Positions 24,263 through 34,305 of a stretch of DNA of 64,000 nucleotides are shown piece after piece; the stretch's first letter is position 1, and each line of letters opens with the position of its first letter. This DNA comes from Rhizobium sp. BK316. GTDB lineage: Bacteria > Pseudomonadota > Alphaproteobacteria > Rhizobiales > Rhizobiaceae. The stretch lies in the NCBI RefSeq assembly GCF_014193695.1, contig NZ_JACHZR010000003.1:496001-560000 (forward strand), written 5' to 3'. The notes below the pieces were generated by a model. It made no database searches. It was not told where the DNA came from and worked only from the letters and a program-made list of their open reading frames with translations. A program made the translations under genes and the position numbers.

Positions 24263-24353
24263 CCCCTCCCCAACCCTCCCCACAAGGGGGAGGGAGCACG
24301 GCGAGGGCGCGGCATAAAACTTCCTCCCCTTTGTGGGGAGGGTTGGGGAGGGG
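24263..24353. repeat. RIME-like palindromic intergenic element
   Basis: The first 23 bases (CCCCTCCCCAACC then CTCCCCACAA) recur as a perfect reverse complement at the other end of the 91-base element. Each arm also carries its own small dyad (CCCTCCCC with GGGGGAGGG). Such C-rich palindromes in intergenic regions are a known rhizobial feature (RIME-type elements). Here it separates the binding-protein gene from the first permease and may dampen downstream expression. Confidence 0.75.
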
Positions 24354-24400
24354 TCTTTGACGACCTCTCCTTTCTTCCTTGATGAACGAAAGGACCAGAC

Positions 24401-25312
24401 ATGGCCACGATCGCTTCAGAGCAGACGATACCGGCAGCGGAGATGCCCAAACGCGCCTTCCGGCTTGCGCCATGGGCGATCTCCTATCTGCAGGCCACGC
24501 CGCTGATCGCCATCCTCGGCTTCTTCTTCATCCTGCCGATCGCCATGATCGCGGTCGTCAGTTTCTGGGATTATGATTTCGCCGGCCTCTATCCCGATTT
24601 CCTGACCATGAACTACACCGAGACGCTCGGTTCATGGGTGACGTGGAAGACCTATCTCAACACGCTGAAATTCACTGTCATCGTCTGGGCGCTGACGCTC
24701 TTCATCGGCTTCTGGGTCGCCTATTTCCTGGCCTTCCATATCCGCAAGACCTCGACGCAGATGATCCTCTTCCTCGTCTGCACCGTGCCCTTCATGACAT
24801 CGAACATCATCCGCATGATCTCGTGGATCCCGGTGCTCGGCCGCAATGGCCTCGTCAATTCGGCGCTGGTGCAGATGGGCATCGTACCGCAGCCGGTGGA
24901 ATGGCTGCTCTATTCGGATTTCGCCGTGGTGCTCGCCATGGTGCATCTCTATACGCTGTTCATGGTGACACCGATCTTCAATACGCTGATGCGCATCGAC
25001 CGTTCGCTCTTCGAAGCGGCGCGCGATGCCGGTGCTTCCGGCTGGCAGGTTTTGTGGAATGTGGTGATCCCGCTTGCCAAGCCTGGCATGGCGATCGGCA
25101 CGATCTTCGTTGTCACGCTTGTCATGGCGGATTTTTCCACCGTGCAGGTCATGTCGGGCGGGCAGAGTGCTTCGGTGGCGCTGATGATGAAGAACCAGAT
25201 GTCGTTGCTGCAATATCCGGCCGCTGCCGCCAATGCGGTCGTGCTGCTGGCAGTGGTGCTCACGATGGTCGCCGCGATTCTGCGCGTCGTCGATATCCGC
25301 AGGGAGCTCTGA
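24401..25312 (+). CDS. ABC importer permease (PotB-like)
   Basis: 303 aa with six predicted membrane helices after a short cytoplasmic tail. The ATP-coupling EAA loop is SLFEAARDAGASGWQVLWNVVIPLAKPG near residue 205. The opening SYLQATPLIAILGFFFILPIAMIAVVSFWDY is typical of PotB-type subunits. It pairs with the permease that starts one base after its stop. Confidence 0.9.
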   Translation: MATIASEQTIPAAEMPKRAFRLAPWAISYLQATPLIAILGFFFILPIAMIAVVSFWDYDFAGLYPDFLTMNYTETLGSWVTWKTYLNTLKFTVIVWALTLFIGFWVAYFLAFHIRKTSTQMILFLVCTVPFMTSNIIRMISWIPVLGRNGLVNSALVQMGIVPQPVEWLLYSDFAVVLAMVHLYTLFMVTPIFNTLMRIDRSLFEAARDAGASGWQVLWNVVIPLAKPGMAIGTIFVVTLVMADFSTVQVMSGGQSASVALMMKNQMSLLQYPAAAANAVVLLAVVLTMVAAILRVVDIRREL

Positions 25313-25313
25313 G

Positions 25314-26135
25314 ATGAATCGCGAAAAACGCTCCTTCGAATTCTATGTGCTGGCACTCTTCTTCGCTGTCTTCGTGCTCTTTCTCTACGGGCCGCTCTCG
25401 GCAATTGTCATCCTCTCCTTCCAGGGACCGGATGGCGGCCTGACCTTCCCGCTGAACGGCGTCTCGACGCACTGGTTCTTCAATCTCTTCGAGAAGCAGG
25501 CGGTCGGCGATTTCGGCGCGTCCTTCCAGCGCTCCTTCATTCTCGGCCTGATGGTGATGATCGTGACCGTCGTGGTTTCGCTGATGGCCGGCCTTGCCTT
25601 CCGCCGGCGGTTTCGCGGCTCATCGGTGCTGTTTTATGCGACAGTCGCAAGCCTCGTCGTGCCCTCGATCATCATCTCGCTTGGTATCGGCGTCGTCTTC
25701 CAGCAAGGCGGTTTGCGACCGGCATGGTATTCCTCGGCCTTCGGTGCGCATCTGACCTGGACGCTGCCCTTCGGCGTGCTGATCATGTTCGCCGTCTTCA
25801 ATCGCTTCTCGCCGGCATACGAGGAGGCGGCTCGCGATCTCGGGGCGACCTCGTGGCAGACATTCCGGCATGTCGTGCTGCCGATGATCGCGCCGAGCCT
25901 GATCGGCGTCGGTCTCTTCGGCTTCACGCTTTCCTATGACGAATTCGCCCGCACGCTGATGACGTCAGGCACCTACAACACGCTGCCGCTCGAAATCTAC
26001 GGCATGACCACGAACGTCACGACGCCGGTGCTCTATGCGCTCGGCACGGTCACGACGCTCTTCTCCTTCACCATCATTCTCGTCGCGCTCGGCATCATGA
26101 TGATGCTCGGCCGGCGGCAGGCAAAGACCCGCTGA
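25314..26135 (+). CDS. ABC importer permease (PotC-like)
   Basis: 273 aa from the ATG at 25314, one base after the previous stop. Six membrane helices; the EAA loop is YEEAARDLGATSWQTFRHVVLPMIAPS. The N-terminal LALFFAVFVLFLYGPLSAIVILSFQG is typical of PotC-type subunits. Together with the upstream permease and ATPase it forms a complete importer. Confidence 0.9.
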   Translation: MNREKRSFEFYVLALFFAVFVLFLYGPLSAIVILSFQGPDGGLTFPLNGVSTHWFFNLFEKQAVGDFGASFQRSFILGLMVMIVTVVVSLMAGLAFRRRFRGSSVLFYATVASLVVPSIIISLGIGVVFQQGGLRPAWYSSAFGAHLTWTLPFGVLIMFAVFNRFSPAYEEAARDLGATSWQTFRHVVLPMIAPSLIGVGLFGFTLSYDEFARTLMTSGTYNTLPLEIYGMTTNVTTPVLYALGTVTTLFSFTIILVALGIMMMLGRRQAKTR

Positions 26136-26136
26136 C

Positions 26137-26880
26137 ATGCGCATATTGATCGTCAATCCCAATACGACTGCCTCCATGACCGAGAAGGCGGCAACGGCCG
26201 GCCGCGCGGTTGCTGCCGCCGGTACGGAGATCATTGCCGCGACCTCGCGCATGGGGCCTGTCTCCATCGAGGGGCATTACGACGGTGCGCTCGCCATCCC
26301 CGGCCTGCTGACGGAGCTGAAGGAGCGGCAGGAGGCCGGTTACGATGCGGCGATCGTTGCCTGCTTCGACGATACGGGGCTCGATGCCGCGCGCACCTTC
26401 GCTGATGTGCCTGTTCTCGGGCTCTGCGAATCCGCTGTCGCTACCGCAGGCTTCCTTGCCCAGCGCTTCACGGTGGTGACGACGCTGGAGCGTTCCCGGG
26501 TGCTGATCGATAATCTCGTGCGCCGTTATGGCATGGGCGGTCGGGCGAAGGTGAGGGCATCGGATATTCCGGTGCTGGAACTGGAAGATGCTGGATCTGG
26601 CGCGATCGGCAAGCTGAAGGCGGAAATCGAACGGGCGCTTTCGGAAGATGGTGCGGAGGCGATCGTGCTCGGCTGTGCCGGCATGACGGATCTGGCGCGC
26701 GAACTGCAGGATGTCTACGGCGTGCCTGTCATCGATGGGGTCGCGGCTGCCGTGAAGCAGGCGGAAGCGCTGGTCTCGCTCGGCCTTTCCACCAGCAAGC
26801 GCGGTTCCTATGCATCGCCGCTGCCCAAACATTTCATGGGCGCGATGAGCGGTTTTGCGCCGATCCGGGCGGCCGGCTGA
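26137..26880 (+). CDS. Asp/Glu/hydantoin racemase family protein
   Basis: 247 aa, starting one base after the permease stop. It opens MRILIVNPNTTASMTEK, the hallmark of hydantoin racemases. The two catalytic cysteines of the family are present: C in DAAIVACFDDTGLDAAR and C in AIVLGCAGMTDLAREL. These cofactor-independent enzymes racemise 5-substituted hydantoins or related amino-acid derivatives. Its place in an ABC importer operon suggests that the transported solute is processed by it. Hydantoinase and carbamoylase genes are absent from the window. Confidence 0.87.
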   Translation: MRILIVNPNTTASMTEKAATAGRAVAAAGTEIIAATSRMGPVSIEGHYDGALAIPGLLTELKERQEAGYDAAIVACFDDTGLDAARTFADVPVLGLCESAVATAGFLAQRFTVVTTLERSRVLIDNLVRRYGMGGRAKVRASDIPVLELEDAGSGAIGKLKAEIERALSEDGAEAIVLGCAGMTDLARELQDVYGVPVIDGVAAAVKQAEALVSLGLSTSKRGSYASPLPKHFMGAMSGFAPIRAAG

Positions 26881-26989
26881 ACATGGTGCGAACACTCGCA
26901 ATGGTGCATAGCGCCAAGTTTTGACTTTACTTTTCCCCTTCGCGTGAGAATTGTCGCAGCCGATTATCACGTTAGAGGAGAGCCGTGCC

Positions 26990-27478
26990 ATGTCGATCGA
27001 CGAGGATCTGATCCGTATCGCGGAACAGGAAAAGGCACTGAGCTTCGACGCCTTCGATCTGACGACTGCATGGCAGCTCGGCAAGCTCTTGCAGGAGCTC
27101 GCCACCGAACGCGGCCTCGGCATCGCAATCGATATCACACTGCATTCCATGCCGGTCTTCTACGCGGCCTTGCCGGGTGTGACGCCTGACAATGTCAACT
27201 GGGTACGCCGCAAGCGCAACATGGTCTTCCGCTATTTCCGCAGCAGCTACGCTTCCGGCCTCAAACTGCAGAAGGAAGGCAAGACGGTCGAGGACAACGG
27301 TCTTTCCGGCGCCGACTATGCGCCGCATGGCGGCAGTTTTCCGATCAACGTCAGAGGCACGGGCTGCATCGGCGCCGTCACCGTATCAGGCCTGCCGCAG
27401 CGGGACGATCACAACCTCGCAGTCGAAGCCTTGGCGCTGATCCTGGCGAAGGATCTCGATACGCTGCGGCTGGCGTGA
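26990..27478 (+). CDS. UPF0303/heme-degrading domain protein
   Basis: 162 aa from ATG 26990 with GAGGAG upstream. The sequence (ALSFDAFDLTTAWQLGKLL, IAIDITLHSMPVFYAALPGV, GGSFPINVRGTGCIGAVTVSGLPQRDDH) matches the HbpS/GlcG-like UPF0303 family. Members bind small ligands or haem; the physiological role here is unknown. It lies 109 bases after the racemase on the same strand and may be the last gene of that operon. Confidence 0.83.
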   Translation: MSIDEDLIRIAEQEKALSFDAFDLTTAWQLGKLLQELATERGLGIAIDITLHSMPVFYAALPGVTPDNVNWVRRKRNMVFRYFRSSYASGLKLQKEGKTVEDNGLSGADYAPHGGSFPINVRGTGCIGAVTVSGLPQRDDHNLAVEALALILAKDLDTLRLA

Positions 27479-27601
27479 ATTCTGCCGCATTTCCGACAAA
27501 TAAAAGCCACGAAAAGCGCAAGATCGCGATCCGTTCCCGGTGACTGACGTATTTCGTGACGATAAGGTGCGCCCGGTTTTGTGACTTGCTGCCGGGACAT
27601 C

Positions 27602-28225
27602 ATGTTACGTTTGCTCTTTGCCTTTGCTGCCATTGGTTTTAGTCTTTTCCTCACCTCCTGCAATACGCTCTCGAAGGAGGAATGCGTCGCCGCCGACTGG
27701 CGGGTGATCGGTGAATCCGACGGCGCTGCCGGCCACGAGCCGCAGGAGCGTTTTGCCGCGCATGCCAAATCCTGCGAGCGGGTGAAGATCGTGCCCGATC
27801 AGACGATCTGGTATCAGGGCTATCAGGCGGGTCTCGTGCGTTATTGCACGCCGATGAGCGGCCTGATGCACGGGCAGGCGGGTCACAGCTACTCCAATGT
27901 CTGCCCACCGGCGACGGCTGCAGGCTTCCTGCGCGGCTATACGCTTGGGAACCGCCAGCATTCGCTGCAATCACGGCTAAGCTCGCTGCAGAGCGATTAC
28001 GGATCGAAGGAAGCCGAGATCGACGACCTGTCACGAAAGCTCAAGGATGCGCCTGATGCGGACCGGCACGATATCCGCCGGCGGATGGACGATCTCGAAG
28101 ACGATTTGCGCCGCATTCGTAGAGAGCAGCGCGACGTTGAGGATGAACTCGATGACGCGAGCGCTGAGGTGCAGTGGTTCCAGCAGAACCCGAACGCAGC
28201 GCCGCCGGTCATGCCGGGCTACTGA
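27602..28225 (+). CDS. DUF2799 lipoprotein
   Basis: 207 aa from ATG 27602. The N-terminus MLRLLFAFAAIGFSLFLTSCN carries a lipobox with the acylated cysteine after LTS. The middle (ECVAADWRVIGESDGAAGH, WYQGYQAGLVRYCTP) is DUF2799. The C-terminal third (about residues 120-190) is a highly charged coiled coil. It should be an envelope lipoprotein of unknown role. Convergent with the AGE epimerase, ten bases apart. Confidence 0.83.
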   Translation: MLRLLFAFAAIGFSLFLTSCNTLSKEECVAADWRVIGESDGAAGHEPQERFAAHAKSCERVKIVPDQTIWYQGYQAGLVRYCTPMSGLMHGQAGHSYSNVCPPATAAGFLRGYTLGNRQHSLQSRLSSLQSDYGSKEAEIDDLSRKLKDAPDADRHDIRRRMDDLEDDLRRIRREQRDVEDELDDASAEVQWFQQNPNAAPPVMPGY

Positions 28226-28235
28226 GGCTTTCGCC

Positions 28236-29480
28236 TCAAAGCTTGCCGCCGGCCTCGCTGATGCCTTTGGTCAGGCTGCCCGTTGCCGGGAAGAGCGGGA
28301 TGAGGCAGGCCTGCAGGGCGTGGTAGATGTCGCCCTTGCCGGGGAAGAGCGAGTGTGAGGGCACGAGATCTTCCGTCAGTTCCTCGTGCCAGCCGCCGTT
28401 CCTGTGGTCGATGAAGGCGCGTTCGATCACGTTCCAGATCTTGCGGTAGCATTCTTCGTGATAATCGCTCGGCAGGTGCTCGTTGAGGAAGTGCGCAGCA
28501 GCAGCACCCTCGCAGGCCGGCCACCAGAGCTTGTTGCGCTTGGCCGGCTTGTCGGCCCAATCGAGCGTGTAGAAGAAGCCGCCCTTGTCATTGTCCCAGC
28601 CGAGAGCCATGGATTGCTCGAAGAGGGCTTTGGCTGCATCCGGCATCCAGTCGATCTTCTTACCGCCGAGCGCCCAGAGCTGCAGGATCAGGCGGGTCCA
28701 TTCCAGCCAGTGGCCCGGCGTCGTGCCGGCCGGGCGGAACATTTCGTTCGGATGATAGTAATCCTTATCGAGGTTCCATTCGGCATCGAAATGTTCGGCG
28801 ACGCGCCAGTCGACGGAGCCCGCCGAACGGCGGATGACGAGATCGGTAATGCTTTCGGCCTTGGTGAGATAGTCTTGGTCGCCGGTCGCCTCGAAAGCGG
28901 CCATCAGCGCTTCGGTGAGGTGCATGTTGGAATTCTGGCCGCGATAGCTGCCGCCATCGAGCGGTTGCCAGTCGGCAGTGAATTCCTCAGCAATCGCGCC
29001 GTGCTTGGCTTCCCAGAACCTGGTGTTCAGGACCTCGGTGATATCGGCGAGCATGCCGTCGGCCAGCGGATGGCCTGATATCTTTGCCGAGGAGGCGGCG
29101 AGCAGCACGAAGGCGTGGCCGTAGCCCTGCTTGTTGGAATCGACAGGACCGTTATTGTCCAGCGACCAGAAGTAACCGCCGTTCTTACGGTCGCGATGGT
29201 GGTTCCAGATGTAGTTCATGCCGTGATCGACCAGATCGGCGGCGCCCGGGCGGCCGAGAAGCGTGCCGATCGCGAAGCAGTGCACAGCGCGTGAGGCGAT
29301 ATGGAGCGGCCGCACCTGGCCTGCGGCGTTCAGCGGCCTGCCGGTGTCGTCGAGATCGTAGAAGCCGCCTTTGGGATTGATGGAATTGTGCTGGAAGAAA
29401 TCGAAGAGACCGTTGGCCTGCGAAAGCAGCCAGCCGCGGTGATAGGCGCGGGTGGACCAGTTGCCGAGTGCAGGTGCCAT
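28236..29480 (-). CDS. AGE family sugar epimerase/isomerase
   Basis: 414 aa, the usual size. It is an N-acylglucosamine 2-epimerase-like (alpha/alpha)6-barrel enzyme: the GGYFWSLDNNGPVDSNKQGYGHAF and KLWWPACEGAAAAHFL blocks, and the C-terminal GGWHEELTEDLVPSHSLFPGKGDIYHA with the catalytic histidine pair. Relatives include mannose isomerase and YihS (sulfoquinovose/mannose isomerase); which sugar is used cannot be decided. It is cytoplasmic. It is divergent from metH. Confidence 0.87.
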   Translation of the reverse strand: MAPALGNWSTRAYHRGWLLSQANGLFDFFQHNSINPKGGFYDLDDTGRPLNAAGQVRPLHIASRAVHCFAIGTLLGRPGAADLVDHGMNYIWNHHRDRKNGGYFWSLDNNGPVDSNKQGYGHAFVLLAASSAKISGHPLADGMLADITEVLNTRFWEAKHGAIAEEFTADWQPLDGGSYRGQNSNMHLTEALMAAFEATGDQDYLTKAESITDLVIRRSAGSVDWRVAEHFDAEWNLDKDYYHPNEMFRPAGTTPGHWLEWTRLILQLWALGGKKIDWMPDAAKALFEQSMALGWDNDKGGFFYTLDWADKPAKRNKLWWPACEGAAAAHFLNEHLPSDYHEECYRKIWNVIERAFIDHRNGGWHEELTEDLVPSHSLFPGKGDIYHALQACLIPLFPATGSLTKGISEAGGKL

Positions 29481-29592
29481 GATACTCCTCCGAATTCGTG
29501 CACAATGCCTTTAGAAAAACGCCTATATAGAGGTCGGGCGAGTCTGTCATCCGCCAAGGCTTGCAATGCCCTAAACCGATAGGCATATGTTG

Positions 29593-29612
29593 ACATAAAG
29601 ATATCTTTATGT
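29593..29612 (+). promoter_or_regulatory. Perfect 20-bp palindrome in the metH promoter
   Basis: ACATAAAGATATCTTTATGT is its own reverse complement. It overlaps a perfect -35 hexamer, TTGACA (29590-29595), so a protein bound here would block RNA polymerase. It lies 42 bases before the metH GTG. ArsR-family SahR-type repressors that sense S-adenosylhomocysteine are known regulators of metH in proteobacteria, and this is the most plausible class. Confidence 0.72.
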
Positions 29613-29653
29613 GATTTGTCGTTTCTGATCTTATGGCGTCAAGGAGCCTTCCC

Positions 29654-32600
29654 GTGTTTGATAACCTTTTTGGTCCCGAAGGGGGCAAGCGTGACGGCAG
29701 TGAAGTATTCGCGGCGCTTAAGAAAGCAGCCAGCGAGCGCATCCTCGTTCTTGACGGCGCCATGGGTACGCAGATCCAGGGGTTGGGCTTCGATGAAGAC
29801 CATTTCCGCGGCTCGCGTTTCATCGGCTGCGCCTGCCATCAGAAGGGCAATAATGACCTCTTGATCCTGTCGCAGCCCGATGCGATCGAGGAAATCCATT
29901 ATAAATATGCCAAGGCCGGCGCCGATATCCTCGAAACCAATACTTTCTCCTCGACCCGCATCGCGCAGGCCGATTACCAGATGGAAGGCGAAGTCTACGC
30001 GCTGAACAAGGAAGGTGCCGAAATCGTGCGCCGTGCTGCCCAGCGCGCCGAGCGTGAAGATGGCCGGCGCCGTTTTGTTGCCGGCGCTATCGGCCCCACA
30101 AACCGCACGGCGTCCATCTCGCCTGACGTCAACAATCCTGGTTTCCGCGCCGTCACCTTCGACGATCTGCGTGATGCCTATGCCGAGCAGATCGACGGCC
30201 TGATCGATGGCGGCGCCGATATCATTCTGATCGAGACGATATTCGATACGCTGAATGCGAAGGCTGCGATCTTTGCCTGTGAGGAGCGCTTCGAGGCCAA
30301 GGGCATTCGGCTGCCGGTCATGATCTCGGGCACAATCACCGACCTTTCGGGCCGCACGCTCTCCGGCCAGACGCCCACTGCCTTTTGGAACTCGGTGCGT
30401 CACGCCAATCCCTTCACGATCGGCCTCAACTGCGCGCTCGGCGCCAATGCGATGCGCCCGCATTTGCAGGAGCTTTCGGGTGTTGCTGATACATTCATCT
30501 GCGCCTATCCGAATGCCGGCCTGCCGAACGAATTCGGCCAGTATGACGAGACGCCGGAACTGATGGCGGCGCAGATCGACAGTTTTGCCCGCGAAGGCCT
30601 GGTCAATATCGTCGGCGGCTGCTGCGGCTCCACGCCCGAGCATATCCGTGTCATTGCCGAGACGGTTGCCAAGTACAAGCCGCGGCCGATCCCCGAGCAT
30701 CGCCCCTTCATGTCGCTGTCGGGCCTCGAACCCTTCGAGCTGACTAAGGACATCCCCTTCGTCAATGTTGGCGAGCGTACCAACGTCACCGGTTCGGCCC
30801 GCTTCCGCAAGCTGATCACCAATGCCGATTTCACGGCAGCGCTCGATGTCGCCCGCGACCAGGTCGAAAACGGTGCGCAGGTGATCGACATCAACATGGA
30901 CGAAGGGCTGATCGATTCCGAAAAGGCGATGGTCGAGTTCCTGAATCTGATTGCCGCCGAGCCCGATATCGCCCGCGTGCCTGTCATGATCGACTCGTCG
31001 AAGTTTTCGATCATCGAATCCGGCCTGAAGCGCGTTCAGGGCAAGCCGATCGTCAACTCGATCTCGTTGAAGGAAGGCGAGGAGAATTTCCTTGCCCAGG
31101 CGCGCCTGTTGCGTAATTACGGGGCGGCCGTGGTCGTCATGGCTTTCGACGAGACGGGCCAGGCCGACAGCTATGAACGCAAGGTCGAGATCTGCACCCG
31201 CGCCTACAAGCTGCTCACCGAAAAGGTCGGCTTCCCGCCCGAAGACATCATCTTCGACCCGAACATCTTTGCGGTCGCGACTGGTATCGAAGAGCACAAT
31301 AATTACGGCGTCGACTTCATCGAGGCGACGCGCACGATCCGCAAGACCATGCCGCTCGTCCATATCTCCGGCGGCGTCTCGAACCTCTCCTTCTCCTTCC
31401 GCGGCAACGAGCCGGTGCGTGAGGCGATGCATGCCGTGTTCCTTTACCACGCCATCCAAGCGGGCATGGACATGGGCATCGTCAATGCCGGCCAGCTGGC
31501 CGTCTATGACCAGATCGATCCGGAACTGCGCGAAGCCTGCGAAGACGTGGTGCTGAACCGTCGCGCCGATGCGACCGAACGGTTGCTCGAGGTTGCTGAA
31601 CGCTTCCGGGGCGCTGCCGGCAAGGAAGGCAAGGTACAGGATCTCTCCTGGCGCGAATGGAGCGTCGAAAAGCGTCTCGAACATGCGCTGGTCAACGGCA
31701 TTACCGAATATATCGAGGCCGATACGGAGGAGGCCCGTCAGAAGGCGGCGCGGCCGCTGCACGTCATCGAAGGCCCGCTGATGGCGGGCATGAACGTAGT
31801 CGGCGATCTCTTTGGTTCGGGCAAGATGTTCCTGCCGCAGGTGGTGAAATCCGCCCGCGTCATGAAGCAGGCCGTTGCCGTTCTTCTTCCTTACATGGAA
31901 GAAGAGAAGCGCCAGAATGGCGGCGAGGAACGCAAGTCTGCCGGCAAGATCCTGATGGCGACCGTCAAGGGCGACGTACACGATATCGGCAAGAACATTG
32001 TCGGCGTCGTGCTCGCCTGCAACAATTACGAGATCATCGATCTCGGCGTCATGGTTCCGGCAACGAAGATCCTCGAGACGGCTGTCGCCGAGAAGGTCGA
32101 TGTCATCGGTCTCTCCGGCCTGATTACGCCGTCGCTGGACGAGATGGTGCATGTGGCGGCCGAAATGGAGCGGCAGGGCTTCGACATTCCGCTGTTGATC
32201 GGAGGAGCGACGACCAGCCGTGTGCACACGGCCGTCAAGATCCATCCGGGCTACAACAAGGGCCAGTCGATCTATGTGACGGACGCCAGCCGTGCCGTTG
32301 GCGTCGTATCCTCGCTGCTCTCGCCCGAGGGGCGCCAGACGTATATCGACGACATCAGGGCTGAATATGCCAAGGTCGCTGCCGCGCATGCGCGCAGCGA
32401 AGCAGAGAAGGTACGTCTGCCGTTGTCGCGTGCCCGCGAAAATGCGCAGAAGGTCGACTGGGCCGCCTACAAGCCGACCAAGCCGAGCTTCCTCGGCACC
32501 AAGGTGTTCGAAGATTACGATTTGGCCGAGCTTGCCAAGTACATCGACTGGACCCCGTTCTTCCAGACATGGGAACTGCGGGGCCGCTACCCTGCCATTC

Positions 32601-33427
32601 TCGAAGACGAGAAGCAGGGCGAAGCCGCTCGTGCGCTCTGGAACGACGCCCAGGCGATGCTGAAGAAGATCATCGACGAGAAGTGGTTCCGTCCGCGCGC
32701 CGTCATCGGCTTCTGGCCGGCCGGTACCGTCGGTGACGATATCCGCCTCTTCAAGGACGATGCGCGCAGGCAAGAGTTGGCGACGTTCTATACGCTTCGC
32801 CAGCAGCTTTCGAAGCGCGACGGCCGCCCGAATGTGGCGCTTTCGGACTTCGTAGCGCCCGTGGACAGCGGCGTGCAGGATTATGTCGGCGGTTTCGTGG
32901 TGACGGCAGGCTTCGAGGAGATCGCCATTGCCGAACGTTTCGAGCGTTCGAACGACGATTATTCCTCGATCCTCGTGAAGGCGCTTGCCGACCGCTTCGC
33001 CGAATCTTTCGCCGAATGCATGCATGAGCGCGTGCGTCGCGAATATTGGGGCTACGCCAAGGACGAGCATCTCTCCAACGAGGATCTCATTACGGAGGCC
33101 TATGCCGGCATCCGCCCGGCACCTGGTTACCCGGCCCAGCCTGATCACACCGAGAAGAAGACCCTGTTCGGTCTTCTCGATGCGGAGAAAACTGCTGGTG
33201 TGAAGCTGACGGAGAGCTATGCGATGTGGCCTGGCTCGTCGGTCTCCGGCATCTATATCGGCCACCCCGACTCCTACTATTTCGGCGTCGCCAAGGTGGA
33301 GCGCGATCAGGTGGAAGACTATTCCAAGCGCAAGGGCATGGAGATATCCGAAGTCGAGCGCTGGCTCGGACCGGTGCTCAATTACGTGCCGCGCAAGGCC
33401 GATGAAGAGATCGAAGACGCTGCCTGA
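29654..33427 (+). CDS. metH: Cobalamin-dependent methionine synthase
   Basis: 1257 aa from a GTG at 29654, chosen because AAGGAG sits seven bases upstream; an ATG at 29633 lacks a site. All four modules are present in order: homocysteine domain ([14 protein letters not shown], and the zinc cysteines in [11 protein letters not shown]), pterin-binding domain ([15 protein letters not shown]), cobalamin domain with the axial histidine in DVHDIGKN (aspartate near residue 774), and the C-terminal activation domain ([20 protein letters not shown]). It methylates homocysteine using 5-methyltetrahydrofolate. It is monocistronic, followed by a good terminator. Confidence 0.96.
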   Translation: MFDNLFGPEGGKRDGSEVFAALKKAASERILVLDGAMGTQIQGLGFDEDHFRGSRFIGCACHQKGNNDLLILSQPDAIEEIHYKYAKAGADILETNTFSSTRIAQADYQMEGEVYALNKEGAEIVRRAAQRAEREDGRRRFVAGAIGPTNRTASISPDVNNPGFRAVTFDDLRDAYAEQIDGLIDGGADIILIETIFDTLNAKAAIFACEERFEAKGIRLPVMISGTITDLSGRTLSGQTPTAFWNSVRHANPFTIGLNCALGANAMRPHLQELSGVADTFICAYPNAGLPNEFGQYDETPELMAAQIDSFAREGLVNIVGGCCGSTPEHIRVIAETVAKYKPRPIPEHRPFMSLSGLEPFELTKDIPFVNVGERTNVTGSARFRKLITNADFTAALDVARDQVENGAQVIDINMDEGLIDSEKAMVEFLNLIAAEPDIARVPVMIDSSKFSIIESGLKRVQGKPIVNSISLKEGEENFLAQARLLRNYGAAVVVMAFDETGQADSYERKVEICTRAYKLLTEKVGFPPEDIIFDPNIFAVATGIEEHNNYGVDFIEATRTIRKTMPLVHISGGVSNLSFSFRGNEPVREAMHAVFLYHAIQAGMDMGIVNAGQLAVYDQIDPELREACEDVVLNRRADATERLLEVAERFRGAAGKEGKVQDLSWREWSVEKRLEHALVNGITEYIEADTEEARQKAARPLHVIEGPLMAGMNVVGDLFGSGKMFLPQVVKSARVMKQAVAVLLPYMEEEKRQNGGEERKSAGKILMATVKGDVHDIGKNIVGVVLACNNYEIIDLGVMVPATKILETAVAEKVDVIGLSGLITPSLDEMVHVAAEMERQGFDIPLLIGGATTSRVHTAVKIHPGYNKGQSIYVTDASRAVGVVSSLLSPEGRQTYIDDIRAEYAKVAAAHARSEAEKVRLPLSRARENAQKVDWAAYKPTKPSFLGTKVFEDYDLAELAKYIDWTPFFQTWELRGRYPAILEDEKQGEAARALWNDAQAMLKKIIDEKWFRPRAVIGFWPAGTVGDDIRLFKDDARRQELATFYTLRQQLSKRDGRPNVALSDFVAPVDSGVQDYVGGFVVTAGFEEIAIAERFERSNDDYSSILVKALADRFAESFAECMHERVRREYWGYAKDEHLSNEDLITEAYAGIRPAPGYPAQPDHTEKKTLFGLLDAEKTAGVKLTESYAMWPGSSVSGIYIGHPDSYYFGVAKVERDQVEDYSKRKGMEISEVERWLGPVLNYVPRKADEEIEDAA

Positions 33428-33487
33428 TTGCAGAGTCTTTTCCGCCGCTTGAGGCGACGTGCTCAGTCATTGATTCAATGAACGACG

Positions 33488-33525
33488 AAGCCGGGAAGTG
33501 AATCACTTTCCGGCTTTATCTTTTT
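33488..33525 (+). terminator. Rho-independent terminator of metH
   Basis: AAGCCGGGAAGTG pairs with CACTTTCCGGCTT (one G-T wobble) around AAT, followed by a TATCTTTTT tail. It lies 60 bases after the metH stop. Confidence 0.85.
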
Positions 33526-33540
33526 GAATTGGAAGAAAAA

Positions 33541-34305
33541 TCAGGTCGCGCCGATCGTCAGCTCGGCGACGAAGTCATAGGCGTCGCCGCGATAGAGCGA
33601 ACGAGTGAATTCCACCGCGCGGCCGGAGCCGAGATAGGAAATGCGCTCGATCGAAAGCCCGGCCTGACCGACGGGAACGCCGAGCAGATGGGCGTCGGCT
33701 TCCTTCATGTTGGTCGCGGATATGCGCTGGACGGCGCGGACGGGGCGCACGCCGCGGCGCTCCAGTTCGGCGTAGAGCGAGTTGGTGACGGAAGAGGGGT
33801 CTGGCAGGAATTCGCCTGACACGCTCGCATGTTCGATCGCCAGGGGCTGATCGTCGGCGATGCGCAGGCGCGACAGGCGCGAGACCTTGATGTCGGTGCC
33901 GAGGCCGAGGATCATCATCTCGTCGGGCGAGGGCGTGTGGACGCCCTTGTGCAGCCATTCGGAGCGGGCGCTCATGCCGCGCCGGGCCATATCCTCGGTG
34001 AAGGAGGTGAGTTGCGACAGGCGCTGTTCGACCTTCGAAACCGGCTTGGCGACGAAAGTGCCGGAGCCGTGGCGGCGCACCAGCAGGCCGTCGGCCACAA
34101 GCTCGTCGATCGCCTTGCGCACGGTGACGCGACTGACGGCGGCAAATTCGGCGATGTCGCGTTCCGGCGGCAGGGCGTCGCCATGGGCGAGGGTGCCGCT
34201 GCGGACGGCATCTTCCAGTGTGCGGCGCAGCTTCACATAGAGCGGGCCGGTGCCGCCAGCCTGCAAGCGCTCAGGCGAAAGGATGGAGGCGAGATCGTCG
34301 GTCAT
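33541..34305 (-). CDS. GntR-family regulator, HutC/UTRA subfamily
   Basis: 254 aa from the ATG at 34305, which overlaps the stop of the kinase (ATGA). The N-terminal winged helix contains LRRTLEDAVRSGTLAHGDALPPERDIAEFAAVSRVTVRKAIDELV (residues about 25-75); the UTRA effector domain follows (SRLRIADDQPLAIEHASV, EFTRSLYRGDAYDFVAEL). UTRA regulators sense sugar phosphates or similar compounds. With the kinase gene coupled to it, it probably controls the divergent ABC operon. Repeated TACCA-type sites lie in the intergenic region. Confidence 0.9.
   Translation of the reverse strand: MTDDLASILSPERLQAGGTGPLYVKLRRTLEDAVRSGTLAHGDALPPERDIAEFAAVSRVTVRKAIDELVADGLLVRRHGSGTFVAKPVSKVEQRLSQLTSFTEDMARRGMSARSEWLHKGVHTPSPDEMMILGLGTDIKVSRLSRLRIADDQPLAIEHASVSGEFLPDPSSVTNSLYAELERRGVRPVRAVQRISATNMKEADAHLLGVPVGQAGLSIERISYLGSGRAVEFTRSLYRGDAYDFVAELTIGAT

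Noticed and set aside
29481..29653. Possible SAM riboswitch before metH
   Set aside because: I could not find a SAM-I or SAM-II-like pseudoknot; the only strong element is the DNA palindrome overlapping the -35 box, and the leader after it is too short.
29639..33265. Open minus-strand frame of 1208 codons opposite metH
   Set aside because: It is a shadow of a high-GC gene: the product is arginine- and aspartate-rich with no domain, whereas the plus strand encodes all four MetH modules.
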